From the NCBI GenBank assembly GCA_902729315.2, contig LR746279.1, positions 129,001-193,000 of the forward strand: DNA of 64,000 nucleotides, in the 5' to 3' direction. The stretch comes from Spirodela intermedia (Eukaryota; Streptophyta; Magnoliopsida; Alismatales; Araceae). Numbering within the stretch: position 1 is the first letter of the stretch; each line of letters opens with the position of its first letter. The notes beneath the pieces were generated by a model, which searched no databases, was not told the origin of the DNA, and worked only from the letters and a program-made list of their open reading frames with translations. The position numbers and the translations under genes are program-made. Positions 1 to 11,334 of the stretch are shown here, in pieces.

Positions 1-1325
1 CAGCCAAGAACTGAAAAATAGTCCATTCCAGAAAAGCATTTACAATGAAAAATTAAAATAACCAAATGCTACGCAACAATCACATTAAAAATATGCACAA
101 CTGGCCGTCTATAGATGTCATAGTCAGCTACCTTACTGTGCGTGCATTCCATCTACATAAATGACTCAAAAAAACTAAAACAACTCTATCACAAGGAGGT
201 TCCCGAAAGCAATCTTGGATGAGTATCAGTAGAATGTTAATGAAACAAGTAAAATCCAGAAGGTGGTGCCAAATATGAACAAATACTCCAAAAAGGAGTA
301 ATTCCAGTATGCGCTCAAAACCCTTCGAAAATCAAGACACGATTTACCCATTAAGAAGTAACAATGGAAACATCCAATCACCAAAGCACAAAGGTATCTT
401 ACTAACCTGATGAGCACGTCTGCAAACCGCAATATCAGTTCCAAATGCAGCAAAAGTGAAATCCCCAGAACATGCAAGAGATCGGATCTTCTTTGGAAAT
501 TGAGGTCCTACATTTCAATATTTGTGGCATACCAATATTTAGGGATGATCGACTAAATCCAGTTATACCAATGTAATAGAAAAGGCAACCAAGATAAAAG
601 AAGAATGAAATATTCGGTCAATTATAAAAATGGAGTGAACATAAAAACACCGATTAATTTCAATTCTTCGGAAAAATCTATCTTAGTCAAGACATTCGCC
701 TCACTATTCTGATTGGATGAAACCCATAAAAAATCCTTCAATATCATGTGTGGAAAGGCCTTGCTCTCAACCACTGCTAGAGTCATCCTGATTCAATATC
801 TGAATTTCCAGAAAGGACGACGTTAAACCGGATAAATGGAAGGAGGCAAAAGAGAACGATGCACGTTAAAATCAATCTGCTTCATCCATTTGTACCATCA
901 CGTCTGACTCCGTGAATACGGCGGCTACTAAATATAATCTTCAAAACATAAGAATAAAATACAACACTCATTTGCAATTAAATACAGGAAAAATACCAAC
1001 AAAACAACACAGTTTTGTGCACGGTGGAGGACGAAAACTCACCAACAAGCACCAGAGTCAACTTCGCACACTGCACGAGAGAAAAAAAAACTGAGAAGGA
1101 GGATCCTCGCAGGTGGTCGAAATTTCAGAAATACAAACTTCAACCCGCTGATCGTGGAAAACACCGAACAGCTCATATGACAAAGCACAACATGCTTACG
1201 TCATAAATCTGCCACGCCTTCCCGACGCTGACTGTGACAAACGTCTCAGTTCCTCGCCTCTGGACCGAGAACGGCACCCCTGCGGTGATGTAGCCGAGAG
1301 CACGATAAGGCTCGAAGATACCCAT
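1..1325 (-). CDS. UTP21: UTP21 / WDR36 homolog, 5' end only (partial)
   Basis: N-terminus of the WD-repeat protein UTP21 (WDR36), a subunit of the U3 snoRNP/small-subunit processome that processes 18S pre-rRNA in the nucleolus. Three minus-strand exons are visible: 1200-1325 (42 codons from ATG, starts MGIFEPYRALGY), a 28-nt micro-exon 1043-1070 (CAKLTLVLV) and 407-507 (PQFPKKIRSLACSGD...DIAVCRRAHQ). Phases agree at both joins and give 85 continuous residues that match the conserved start of plant UTP21: first WD-propeller blade, with the GKAWQIYD and FAAFG..IAV..RAHQ motifs. Donors are gtaagc, gtgagt and gttagt. From 406 to the left edge is intron; the rest of the gene (roughly 800 residues in the family) lies outside. 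It is divergent from the DUF3537 gene. Identification rests on recall of family motifs and is strong because three separate exons agree. Confidence 0.88.
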
Positions 1326-2209
1326 CTCCCTCTGCTTCTTCCGAAAGAAACAAAGGCGACAGACACCAGGGCCACAGCCGACGAACTATTTCGGGTTCCC
1401 CGACATGGCACTGAAACGATGAGAGGGGGAGGAGAAGAATCGAATGAAGAACACTGTCAGGGGTTTAGCCGGGGCTTGGCGGAAAAGCAGGGCAGAACGG
1501 GAGAGAGTAGGGTTTTTGGAGAGACGGGCGAGCGGGCAGGGGGCATGGCAATTTGTGGATTTCCCATTCTGCCCACACCCAAGGGGAGAGGGCATTTATG
1601 TAAATTAAGAAAACATAAGGGGGAAGGCTAAATACGTTAGGATTAAAACCGCATATCGGGTGGTAAATACAGATACGAGGGCCAAGGGGGAGGGGGGGGC
1701 TTTTGGTTGGGAAGGTCGGGCCGGATAATCCGAATTTGTTTTTTTAGGGGAGTAAATATTTTCGGATTTTTTCTGAAATATTGAAAAAGGCGTATGGCTC
1801 CTCAGTACGAAGAAAACCTTCATTTTGAGCCGGGCCATCGTCGGCATCCCCTCCGGCGCCGGCGGATCGTCCGGCTCCGAGGAAGCCAGAGAAGAGGAGG
1901 AACTCGGCCGGAGAGCAGGGAACGCACCTCAGCAACATGTGATCCCCGTCGCCGTCGCTGTCCCCGCCGTTCCTCAGCGACATCCCGTGACGGAGGAAGA
2001 AACCCGGCCGCTCGAGGCTCGTTCGGCCGGCGGGGTTCTCCTTCGCCCAGCTGTGCGGTCTCCGATGGTCTGCAAGCCTCTAAATTCTACGATTGCGACC
2101 ACTGCGCACGCCTCAACCCCATCCTCACCCTCCTCGAACCTTAACAGGCAGCCTCTCTGCGGGATTTAAGGATCGAGCGAGAGAGAGAGAGAGGGTGGGT
2201 GGCCTGGCA
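1326..2209. promoter_or_regulatory. Shared divergent promoter, UTP21 / DUF3537 gene
   Basis: An 884-bp interval separates the ATG of UTP21 (minus) from the ATG of the gustatory-receptor-like gene (plus). It is GC-rich nearer both genes and holds the UTP21 telo-box and a short GA run (about 2177-2194) in the presumed leader of the plus gene. Open frames here have poor coding character and are taken as untranslated leaders. Confidence 0.5.
1508..1515 (-). promoter_or_regulatory. telo-box (AAACCCTA) upstream of UTP21
   Basis: Reads TAGGGTTT on the plus strand, which is AAACCCTA on the strand of UTP21, about 185 bases upstream of its ATG. Telo-boxes are known promoter or 5' leader elements of plant ribosomal-protein and ribosome-biogenesis genes. 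The position fits, but function is inferred. Confidence 0.5.
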
Positions 2210-3745
2210 ATGGATCCGATGGCGCAGGGTGGGCATGGTCGAGAAGCCGGCGCCGATCTGGAGAATGGCGGCGACGGCAGCGGAGGGGAGAGGGCTCTGG
2301 AGGCGACAACCGCTACCCCGTTGCTGCTGAACCCGACCTACTCGCGCTCCAAGTCGATAGTCTCGGACGAGCTGCGCAACATCAGGATCAGCCTGAAATG
2401 GTGCGGGCTGGACCACTCTTCCTTCTCCGGGAAGGTGGTCTCCTACGTCGCCTTCGCGGTGCTGGGTCTCGCCCTCCCCCTCGCCACTTATCTGGCCGTG
2501 CAGGACCCGGAGTCGACAGCCATCACCTCCGCCAACAAGCTGGTGCAGCTGCCGGAGACGGCCCTCGCGGCCATCTCCTTCTTCACCCTCTCCGGCTTCT
2601 TCCAGCGCCAGGGGCTGCGGCAGCTCCTCCTCCTGGACGGCCTCCGGGAGGACTCGGTCTACGTGAGGCGCAGGTACAACCACGAGCTCGACAGGGCCTC
2701 CAAGTACCTGGCCTTCATCCTCCTCCCCTCCCTCTCCGTCGAGGTGGTCCACAAGGTCCTCTTCTTCTCCACCGTCTCGGCATCGGCGCCGTACCTGCCG
2801 GGGGAGCTCCCGTGGAACACGCTGTGTTTCCTCTCCACCGTGGCGTCCTGGGTCTACCGCACCGGCGTTTTCCTGCTGGTCTGCGTGCTGTTCCGGCTGA
2901 CCTGCGAGCTGCAGATCCTGAGGTTCGAGGGCTTCCGGAAGCTGCTGGAGGGATGCGAGTCCGACGCCGGCGACATCTTCAGGGAGCACAACCGTATAAG
3001 GAGGCAGCTGCTGGTGACCAGCCACAGGTACAGGATCTTCATCATCGGTTGCTTCGTCACCATCACCGTCAGCCAGCTGGGGGCTCTCCTGCTCGTGCTC
3101 TCCTCCAGGTTTGAGAGCAATTTCGTCAACTCCGGCGATCTCCTGGTAAGCAAGCCGCCCCGCCGAGCGATCTCCTTCCTTGATCGAATCCGTATGGCTG
3201 CCTTACCTTGCTGAGCGAGGAGATGTTGCGTTGTCGGGGGGCAGGTGTGTTCGGTCGTGCAGCTGAGCGGGCTCCTCATGTGCTTGCTGGGCGCCGCGAA
3301 GATCACGCACAGGGCGCAGAGGACGGTCGCTGTCGCCGCGCGCTGGCACGTTCTCATGACCTACCCGTCGAACTCCGGGCTCACGGCCGCGCCGGCGAAG
3401 AGCGTGCCGCCGACGGCGGGCCAGTACGACGCCGCCGCCGCGGAAGTCCGCAAGGCCCTAGGTAATAACACCGCCGCCAAGACCACCACCACCACCACCG
3501 CATAAGCAGCATCACCACCGAAATACCTACAATCTCTAATCTGGGCGTGTGGTTGATTCTTGATGCTTTGATTGCATGGAACTCCGGGGGGCGGCGGCGG
3601 CGGTGCAGTGGTGTACCTGGAGCACAACAGCCGAGGGATCACGGTGTTCGGATTCGCCCTCGACCGGGGGCTGCTCCACACGCTCTTCGCCTTCGAGATG
3701 TCCCTCGTCCTCTGGATCCTCAGCAAGGTCGTCGTTCTCTCCTGA
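2210..3745 (+). CDS. DUF3537 gustatory-receptor-like (GRL) multi-pass membrane protein
   Basis: Three exons, 2210-3145, 3245-3461 and 3609-3745, join in frame to 429 residues. The start is the ATG at 2210 (MDPMAQGG); upstream in-frame sequence lacks ATG. Residues 1-60 are hydrophilic and probably cytoplasmic, then about seven hydrophobic segments follow, for example FSGKVVSYVAFAVLGLALPLATYL, LAFILLPSLSVEVVHKVLFF, TGVFLLVCVLFRLTCELQIL and IIGCFVTITVSQLGALLLVL. The last exon gives VVYLEHNSRGITVFGFALDR...LHTLFAFEMSLVLWILSKVV. This is the plant DUF3537 family, reported as distant homologs of animal gustatory/odorant receptor channels with an intracellular N-terminus. Ligand and channel activity in plants are not established. 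The alanine/threonine-rich stretch at the second exon end (TAGQYDAAAAEV) may be a variable loop. Family call is confident; role is open. Confidence 0.85.
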
Positions 3746-3921
3746 GTTGACTCAGCAAGGAACTTCACCGACTACTACTACTATTTCACTTACTACCAAC
3801 TGCGGATGGATCGATAGTTCGATGCATGGTCTCTCGGTTTATTCCTTCCTAATCGTCATCAGTATCAGTAGTAGTAGTTGTAGTAGTATTGTTCTTATTG
3901 TTGCCTTTGGTATCCGTATCA

Positions 3922-4146
3922 CTATTATTATTATTATTATTATTATTAACATTATAACTCTTTTGTATTTATTTTAAATACCATAATAATAACATAATAA
4001 TAGCATTATTATTACTATTATTTCTGCCGTCGGTATTGGTAATATTGTCTATCGATGGAATGTGAGCCTCCTCTCGTGGAGCGAACAGCAGCCGTTTATA
4101 AAATTCATTTAATTTCTAAAACTGCGTGAAATGCATTTAATAATCG

Positions 4147-4186
<40 letters not shown>
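3922..4186. repeat. Microsatellites (TTA)n and (TA)n
   Basis: A TTA-type run at about 3922-3948 and a TA run at about 4148-4186 lie between the DUF3537 gene and SECE1. The rest of 3746-4410 shows no coding signal; 3746-4100 is probably 3' UTR and spacer, and 4200-4410 is probably the SECE1 promoter and leader. Confidence 0.85.
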
Positions 4187-4188
<2 letters not shown>

Positions 4189-4410
4189 TATATGTTATTT
4201 GTGTTTCACGCGGATCCGGCTCGATCCGGGTCGGGTTGCGGGCGGCGTTCCGAGGATCTGCCGCTGGCCTCATTCTGTCCTGGGTCGAGGTCGGGAGGCG
4301 CCGAGAAACAGTGGACGAAGAGGGGGTCTGTGTTGGGTGTGGGGTGGGTTCCTCTCGCCAAGCCATCCATTATTCGTGGGAGAAGGAAGTAGTGTGAGTG
4401 GAGGAGTCGT

Positions 4411-5013
4411 ATGGGCGGCGGCGGCGAAGTCATGGCGGCGGCGGCATCGTGCCCGCAGGTCGTCCCCTTTCGGGGCCCCCGATCAGGGCCTCCTCCGCGC
4501 GTGGCTGCGGCGCGGGCTCTCGGCCTCGGCCTCCCCCGCAAACCCAATCAGGGACCTCCTGATTGGCCGCGCTTCCTCTCCCTCCGGGCGGCGGGGACTT
4601 CTTCTGCTCGCCGATTCCTCTTCCTTGCGGTGCCTCCCCGCGCGTCGGCCGAGGAGGAGGGAGGCGACGGCAGCAGCGACACGGCGGCGGCGGCGGCTGA
4701 GGAGGAGAAGAAGACGGCGGCGGAGGAGAACACGGAGGCGACGGAGGCGGCGGAGGCGACGGCGAGGAAGATTCTGGAGGAGCGGCGGCGGAGGGAGGAG
4801 GAAGGAGGAGCAGGGGGGGGCCTGTGGGGGGGCGTGGCGGAGGAGGTGAGGGAGATCGAGTGGCCAGTCTTCGGGAGGGTTCTCGGGACGACGGGGGTGG
4901 TGCTGGCGGTCATCGGCGGCTCCAGCGTCGCCCTCCTCACCGTCAACGCCCTTCTCGCCGAGCTCTCCGACCGCCTCTTCGCCGGCCGTGGCGTCCAAGA
5001 TTTCTTCGGATAA
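4411..5013 (+). CDS. SECE1: Chloroplast preprotein translocase subunit SecE
   Basis: Single-exon gene of 200 residues encoding the small SecE subunit of the thylakoid SecYE translocase. Residues 1-75 are rich in Ala, Ser, Arg and Pro with few acids, as in a chloroplast transit peptide. Residues 80-135 are a low-complexity Ala/Glu linker coded by GGC/GAG-rich DNA. The SecE core is C-terminal: EVREIEWPVFGRVLGTTGVVLAVIG, with the conserved amphipathic E-W-P helix, then one membrane span (about 152-175) and a short lumenal or stromal tail ending GVQDFFG. Length fits plant SECE1. The start could be 4411 or the second Met at 4432; both leave a usable transit peptide. The Ala/Glu linker is longer than I expect for the family, which is usual for GC-rich monocot genes. 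Confidence 0.85.
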   Translation: MGGGGEVMAAAASCPQVVPFRGPRSGPPPRVAAARALGLGLPRKPNQGPPDWPRFLSLRAAGTSSARRFLFLAVPPRASAEEEGGDGSSDTAAAAAEEEKKTAAEENTEATEAAEATARKILEERRRREEEGGAGGGLWGGVAEEVREIEWPVFGRVLGTTGVVLAVIGGSSVALLTVNALLAELSDRLFAGRGVQDFFG

Positions 5014-5036
5014 CCCCACCCCCACCCCCCGTGTTA

Positions 5037-5040
<4 letters not shown>

Positions 5041-5074
<34 letters not shown>

Positions 5075-5156
5075 ACTTGTTGCTCTCTGATGCGATGGAC
5101 ACAAATGCCAGAATAATTATTTTCAGCCTCCGGATCGCGCGTCATTCAAGATGTTA

Positions 5157-5199
<43 letters not shown>
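5041..5199. repeat. Microsatellites (CT)n and (GA)n
   Basis: A CT run at about 5041-5071 and a GA run at about 5160-5199 sit in the 3' region of SECE1. They are about 90 bp apart and complementary, so a transcript crossing both could fold back. Confidence 0.9.
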
Positions 5200-5204
<5 letters not shown>

Positions 5205-5377
5205 TTCTGAGAATGATTTTCTAGAAACCCGGGTGTAAAAATAAGATTCTCTTATTAGTCGAGACTCTTTTATTTCTCTTGGTTTTATCGATACTCTTTT
5301 TTACCACGGGGACGGGATCGGGATCGGGATCGGGATCGGCCGATTCTTCGTGCCGAAGTCCCGATGCGCCAGTGGAC

Positions 5378-5517
5378 GGCCCAGATTAGGGGTACCTGTA
5401 TCCAACGGTTTGTGACAGTACCAATATGATACCGGCCCACCCGCCCTAACTTCTCCTCTCCTCCCCCTAGCACTCTCTCACTTTCTCTCTCTGCGCGTCA
5501 CTCAGTTGCTAGGGTTT
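5378..5517 (+). promoter_or_regulatory. RPS4 promoter: two site II motifs and a telo-box
   Basis: GGCCCA (site II, reverse of TGGGCC) occurs at 5378-5383 and 5434-5439, and TAGGGTTT (reverse telo-box) at 5510-5517, 60 bases before the RPS4 start codon. The site II plus telo-box pair is the classic signature of plant ribosomal-protein promoters (TCP and telomere-repeat-binding factors). A CT-rich stretch at 5451-5492, typical of leaders of translationally controlled mRNAs, lies between them. Confidence 0.65.
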
Positions 5518-5576
5518 TCTGGCCGGCGGGTTGCGGCGGCCGACTTCGCCTCGGAAGAACACTACCGCCTCCCATC

Positions 5577-7632
<2,056 letters not shown>

Positions 7633-8235
7633 GCCGACACCCTCAGTATGGGTCTCGCCCTGTTGGGCGGACTGGGTCTCTTGAGTAGAGAAAGTTTTGT
7701 TTCCTGTTTTTTTTTTTTGGCACAGGCGGAGAAGAGCCCGGGACGAGAGGTGTCTGTGAATTGAATCAGCTTCTGCCGTGTACTGCCCCCCTTTTTTCTC
7801 GTCTGATGTTTTGTTCGTTCGTTATTTTGTTTCTCTAGCTATTTAAAGTTAGTCGGCCAGCTCCTTCACATATACATATTTGCGCTGCTGCATCTTCGGT
7901 CCGGTGAGGTCAGGTGTGTTCTATTCCTGTCCATGGGATCTGTCTCAGCTTCAGGGCGGGGCTCGTCTCCGGGTTCGCGCCGCATGTGACGGGGAGGAGC
8001 GGAAATGGAGGGGGAAACCAGAGAGGAAGGCAGCCTGTAGGGAATGGACCATCTGTCGGCGGTTGTCGGCGCTCCCCACGTGAGTGAGAGGGAAGAGATG
8101 GGCGCCTGATTTAGCTACCCCTCGGTGTCCGCTTCTTATTCTTATTGAGCTCTCCCGGGGCCGTCTTCTTCTCCGTCGCGGGTGGGGGGCTCTGCGTTGA
8201 TTGGATTGGAATTTTGGAGGAAGGATAGGGAGAGG

Positions 8236-11200
8236 ATGTGGAGGACGGCGCCGCCAAGGGGGAAGAGGGGATACGGGCCCTTCCGGGCGGAGGGCGGCAC
8301 GTCGGCGGAGCTGCGGCAGCCGCTGGTAGCGGTGGCCGTCGACAGGGACAAGCCCAGCCAGAGCGCCCTCAAGTGGGCCCTCGACAACATCGTCCCCCGC
8401 GGACAGACCGTCATGCTCGTTCATGTCGCCTCCAAATTCGCTTCGCCTACCGTCTCCTCTCCTCCCCGTTCTCTATCAGGCACTCTCTCTCTCTCTCTCG
8501 CTCTCTCTTTCTCCCTCTCTTTTTCTCTCTCTCACACGCACCTTTTCAATGGTCGTCGTCGTTTTGCAGAGGACTGTGGCGATCTCCGTGCGAAGGACAT
8601 CTTCCTCCCCTTCCGGTGCTTCTGCGCGAAGAAAGACGTGAGCGACGCCGCACCTCTGCGATCATGTCGCGGTCTACGTTGACGTTCATTTCGGGAGACG
8701 TGCGAAGGACATCTGACGTTGTTGATGAGCTAACTAAAAATTTCTTGGCCTCGGGACGCAGGTGCGGTGCAAGGACGTGCTGCTGGACGACAACGACGTG
8801 GCGAAGGCCATCACAGAGTTCCTCGCGCGGTCTGCGGTCGAGAAGTTGGTCATCGGCCTCCCTTCCCGGAATTCCTTCGTCAGGTGCTCCTCTGAGCTTT
8901 CTGTCTCCTTCCTCCCGTCGGATTTCATGGAGACCTTCGTCGTCCCTCCGCTAAAGCCGTCTGGCTATTCCGGCAGACGGTTCAACCCGACGGAGCGAGA
9001 CATTCCCACCGCCATTTGCAGAGGAGCCCCAGACTTCTGCACCGTCTACGTCGTCGGCAGAGGGAAGGTGGCCTCGCTGCGGAAGGCCGTCCGACCAGCT
9101 CCGATCATGTGCCCTCTCCACCCGCTGGACAATCTCCTCGACACGAAGGGACATTTCAAGTGAGTTCTACCGCTGCGAACCCTCGTCCATCTGAGGATCC
9201 TTCTGCTTCTCATCTGTTGTAATGAGAGGAAACACATGATCGTCAACCAGGTCTTCGTTGCCCAGAGGGCCGAGAGGTCTGCTCGCAAAGGCGTCCGGCG
9301 ATCGGAGGTCGCCGGAGACGAGGATGTCCTTTGGCAGCCCCGGCAGGCTCAGCGTGGAGGACAGTTCTCCGCCTTCGCCACTCTACGATCGCCATCTCGA
9401 TATCGACCCTTCTTCTTCGAGGCTCTCCATTGCCTCGGATGGCTTCGACCTGCTCCTGGGCACATCTCACCGAAGGACAAGGGACGAAAGCTTCGATTTC
9501 TCTGCGCTCTCTCAGGAGAGCGCCAGGTCGTCCTGGTCGTCTCAGGTGACGACGGAGAGCCCACAAATCCATACATTAGATTGCCGATAAACTGGTTGAC
9601 AATCAGTCTCCGTGGGCAACCCAGATGGATCAATAATGCATGCACGTTTCGCGTGTTGCAGGAGGAGGTAGAGATGGAGATGAGGAGGTTGAGGCAGGAG
9701 CTCAAGCAAACCATAGACATGTACAGCACAGCCCGCCAGGAGGCACTGAGCGCCAAGCAGATGGTAGAGGAATTGAAGAAAATGTTGTGCGAGAAGAAAC
9801 TGAAGTTTGCTTCCCACCGGAGGAGGCTAATCGAAAATCTACCCTACCGTTTGCAGGCCAGAGAGCTCCGTCTTTGGAAGAAGGAAGAGGAGCAGAGACT
9901 GGAGAATGCCCGTGCAGCCGAGGCGGCGGCGCTGACCATGGTGGAGAAGGAGAAGGCCAAGTCCAAGGCGGCGGCGGAGGCTGCGGAAACGGCGCGGAAG
10001 ATGGCGGAGATGGAAGCTCGGAGGAGGAGACACGCCGAGATGGCTGCGTCCAAGGAAGCGGAGGAGAGGACTAAAGCCCTGGTGTCGCTGGCAGAGAGCG
10101 ACACGAGATACAGGAGGTACAGCATAGAGGAGATCGAAGCGGCGACGGACTTATTCGCGGAGAACCGCAAGATTGGAGAAGGAGGGTACGGCCCGGTGTT
10201 CAGGGGATCCCTGGATCACACGCCGGTCGCCATCAAGATCCTCCGTCCCAACGCCGCCCAGGGGAGATCCCAGTTCCAGCGGGAGGTGAACTAACAATCC
10301 AAGTTCCCTCCTTTTGACGCTCTGATCTCCACAGCCATCATCATCATCATCGTCATCATCATCTTCCTATCTCTGGAACTTGCAGATCGAAGTGCTGAGC
10401 TGCATTAGGCACCCCAACATGGTCCTCCTCCTGGGAGCCTGCCCCGAGTACGGCTGCCTGGTGTACGAGTACATGGAGCAGGGCAGCCTGGAGGATCGCC
10501 TGTTCCAGAGGGAGGGCACCCCCGCTCTCCCATGGGAGCTCCGGTTCAAGATCGCCGCCGAGATCGGTACCGGGCTCCTCTTCCTCCACCAGACCCGACC
10601 GGAGCCGGTGGTCCACCGGGACCTCAAGCCCGGCAACATCCTCCTCGACGGCAACTTCGTCAGCAAGATCGCCGACGTGGGACTCGCCCGCCTGTTGCCC
10701 GCCACCGACAATGTCACGCAGTGCCGCATCACCTCCACCGCGGGGACCTTCTGCTACATCGACCCCGAGTACCAGAAGACGGGCATGTTGGGGACCAAGT
10801 CCGACATCTATTCCTTCGGAGTCATCCTGCTGCAGCTGATCACCGGACAGCCGCCGATCGGCTTGGCCCACCGCGTGGAGCGCGCCATCGAGGAGGGCGC
10901 CTTCGAGGGCATGCTGGACCCGGCGGTGCACGACTGGCCGTTGAAGGAAGCTCTGAGTTTGGCGAAGATGGCGGTGAAATGCGCGGAGCTGAGGCGGAAG
11001 GACCGCCCCGACCTCAGCACGGTCCTTCTGCCAGAGCTGAACCGGCTGAGAGCGATGGCCGAGGAGAGCCTGCACCGCGGGGTTCTGGGCCGCGCAGACT
11101 TGCCGGATGACGACACCCAGACTTCCATCTGCAACGTAAGCCGAGAAGACCCTCCGATCCTCCTCACTCCTCCTCCATCTTGGAACTCTCCGGACACGAT

Positions 11201-11334
11201 ATTCACGAGATTTCCTGAGAACGGATCGGATCGTTCATTCGTTCGATTGTTCGAAATGATTGCAGGAGACCATGAGCGACCACCAGGTGCAGTCGTCGTG
11301 CGAGAGCTCGAAGAGCAAGTCCAGTGGGCCGTAA
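8236..11334 (+). CDS. USP-domain receptor-like cytoplasmic kinase (RLCK-IX type, no U-box)
   Basis: Nine exons give 749 residues: 8236-8467, 8570-8637, 8762-8883, 8977-9159, 9251-9545, 9662-9763, 9857-10285, 10386-11135 and 11266-11334. Order: universal-stress-protein (adenine nucleotide alpha-hydrolase-like) domain, residues about 20-165 ([20 protein letters not shown]...[12 protein letters not shown]); Ser-rich linker; Ala/Glu/Lys coiled coil about 300-420; Ser/Thr kinase about 430-700. The kinase has IGEGGYG, VAIK (Lys ~459), HRDLKPGN (~554) and DVG in place of DFG, as this subfamily usually has, so it looks active. Family members often end in a U-box (PUB-type E3 ligases); here only a 22-residue Ser-rich tail follows, so it is a U-box-less member. 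Least certain: the exon 1 donor (gttctc, weak) and the intron at 9764-9856, chosen because [18 protein letters not shown] then matches the family. Confidence 0.85.

Noticed and set aside
2141-3025. Antisense 294-codon open frame and a 238-codon plus-strand frame at 2398-3114
   Set aside because: Both overlap the DUF3537 exon, are made open by its GC-rich codons, and show low-complexity Pro/Ala/Glu sequence with no domain.
4483-5145. Antisense 220-codon open frame over SECE1
   Set aside because: Arg/Leu/Glu low-complexity mirror of the GC-rich SECE1 sequence, with no start context or domain.
9236-9661. Continuous open frame running from 9236 into the kinase exons
   Set aside because: Its first part reads the wrong frame of exon 5 and an intron (9546-9661). 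The exon 5 frame that joins to [10 protein letters not shown] fits both neighbours in phase.
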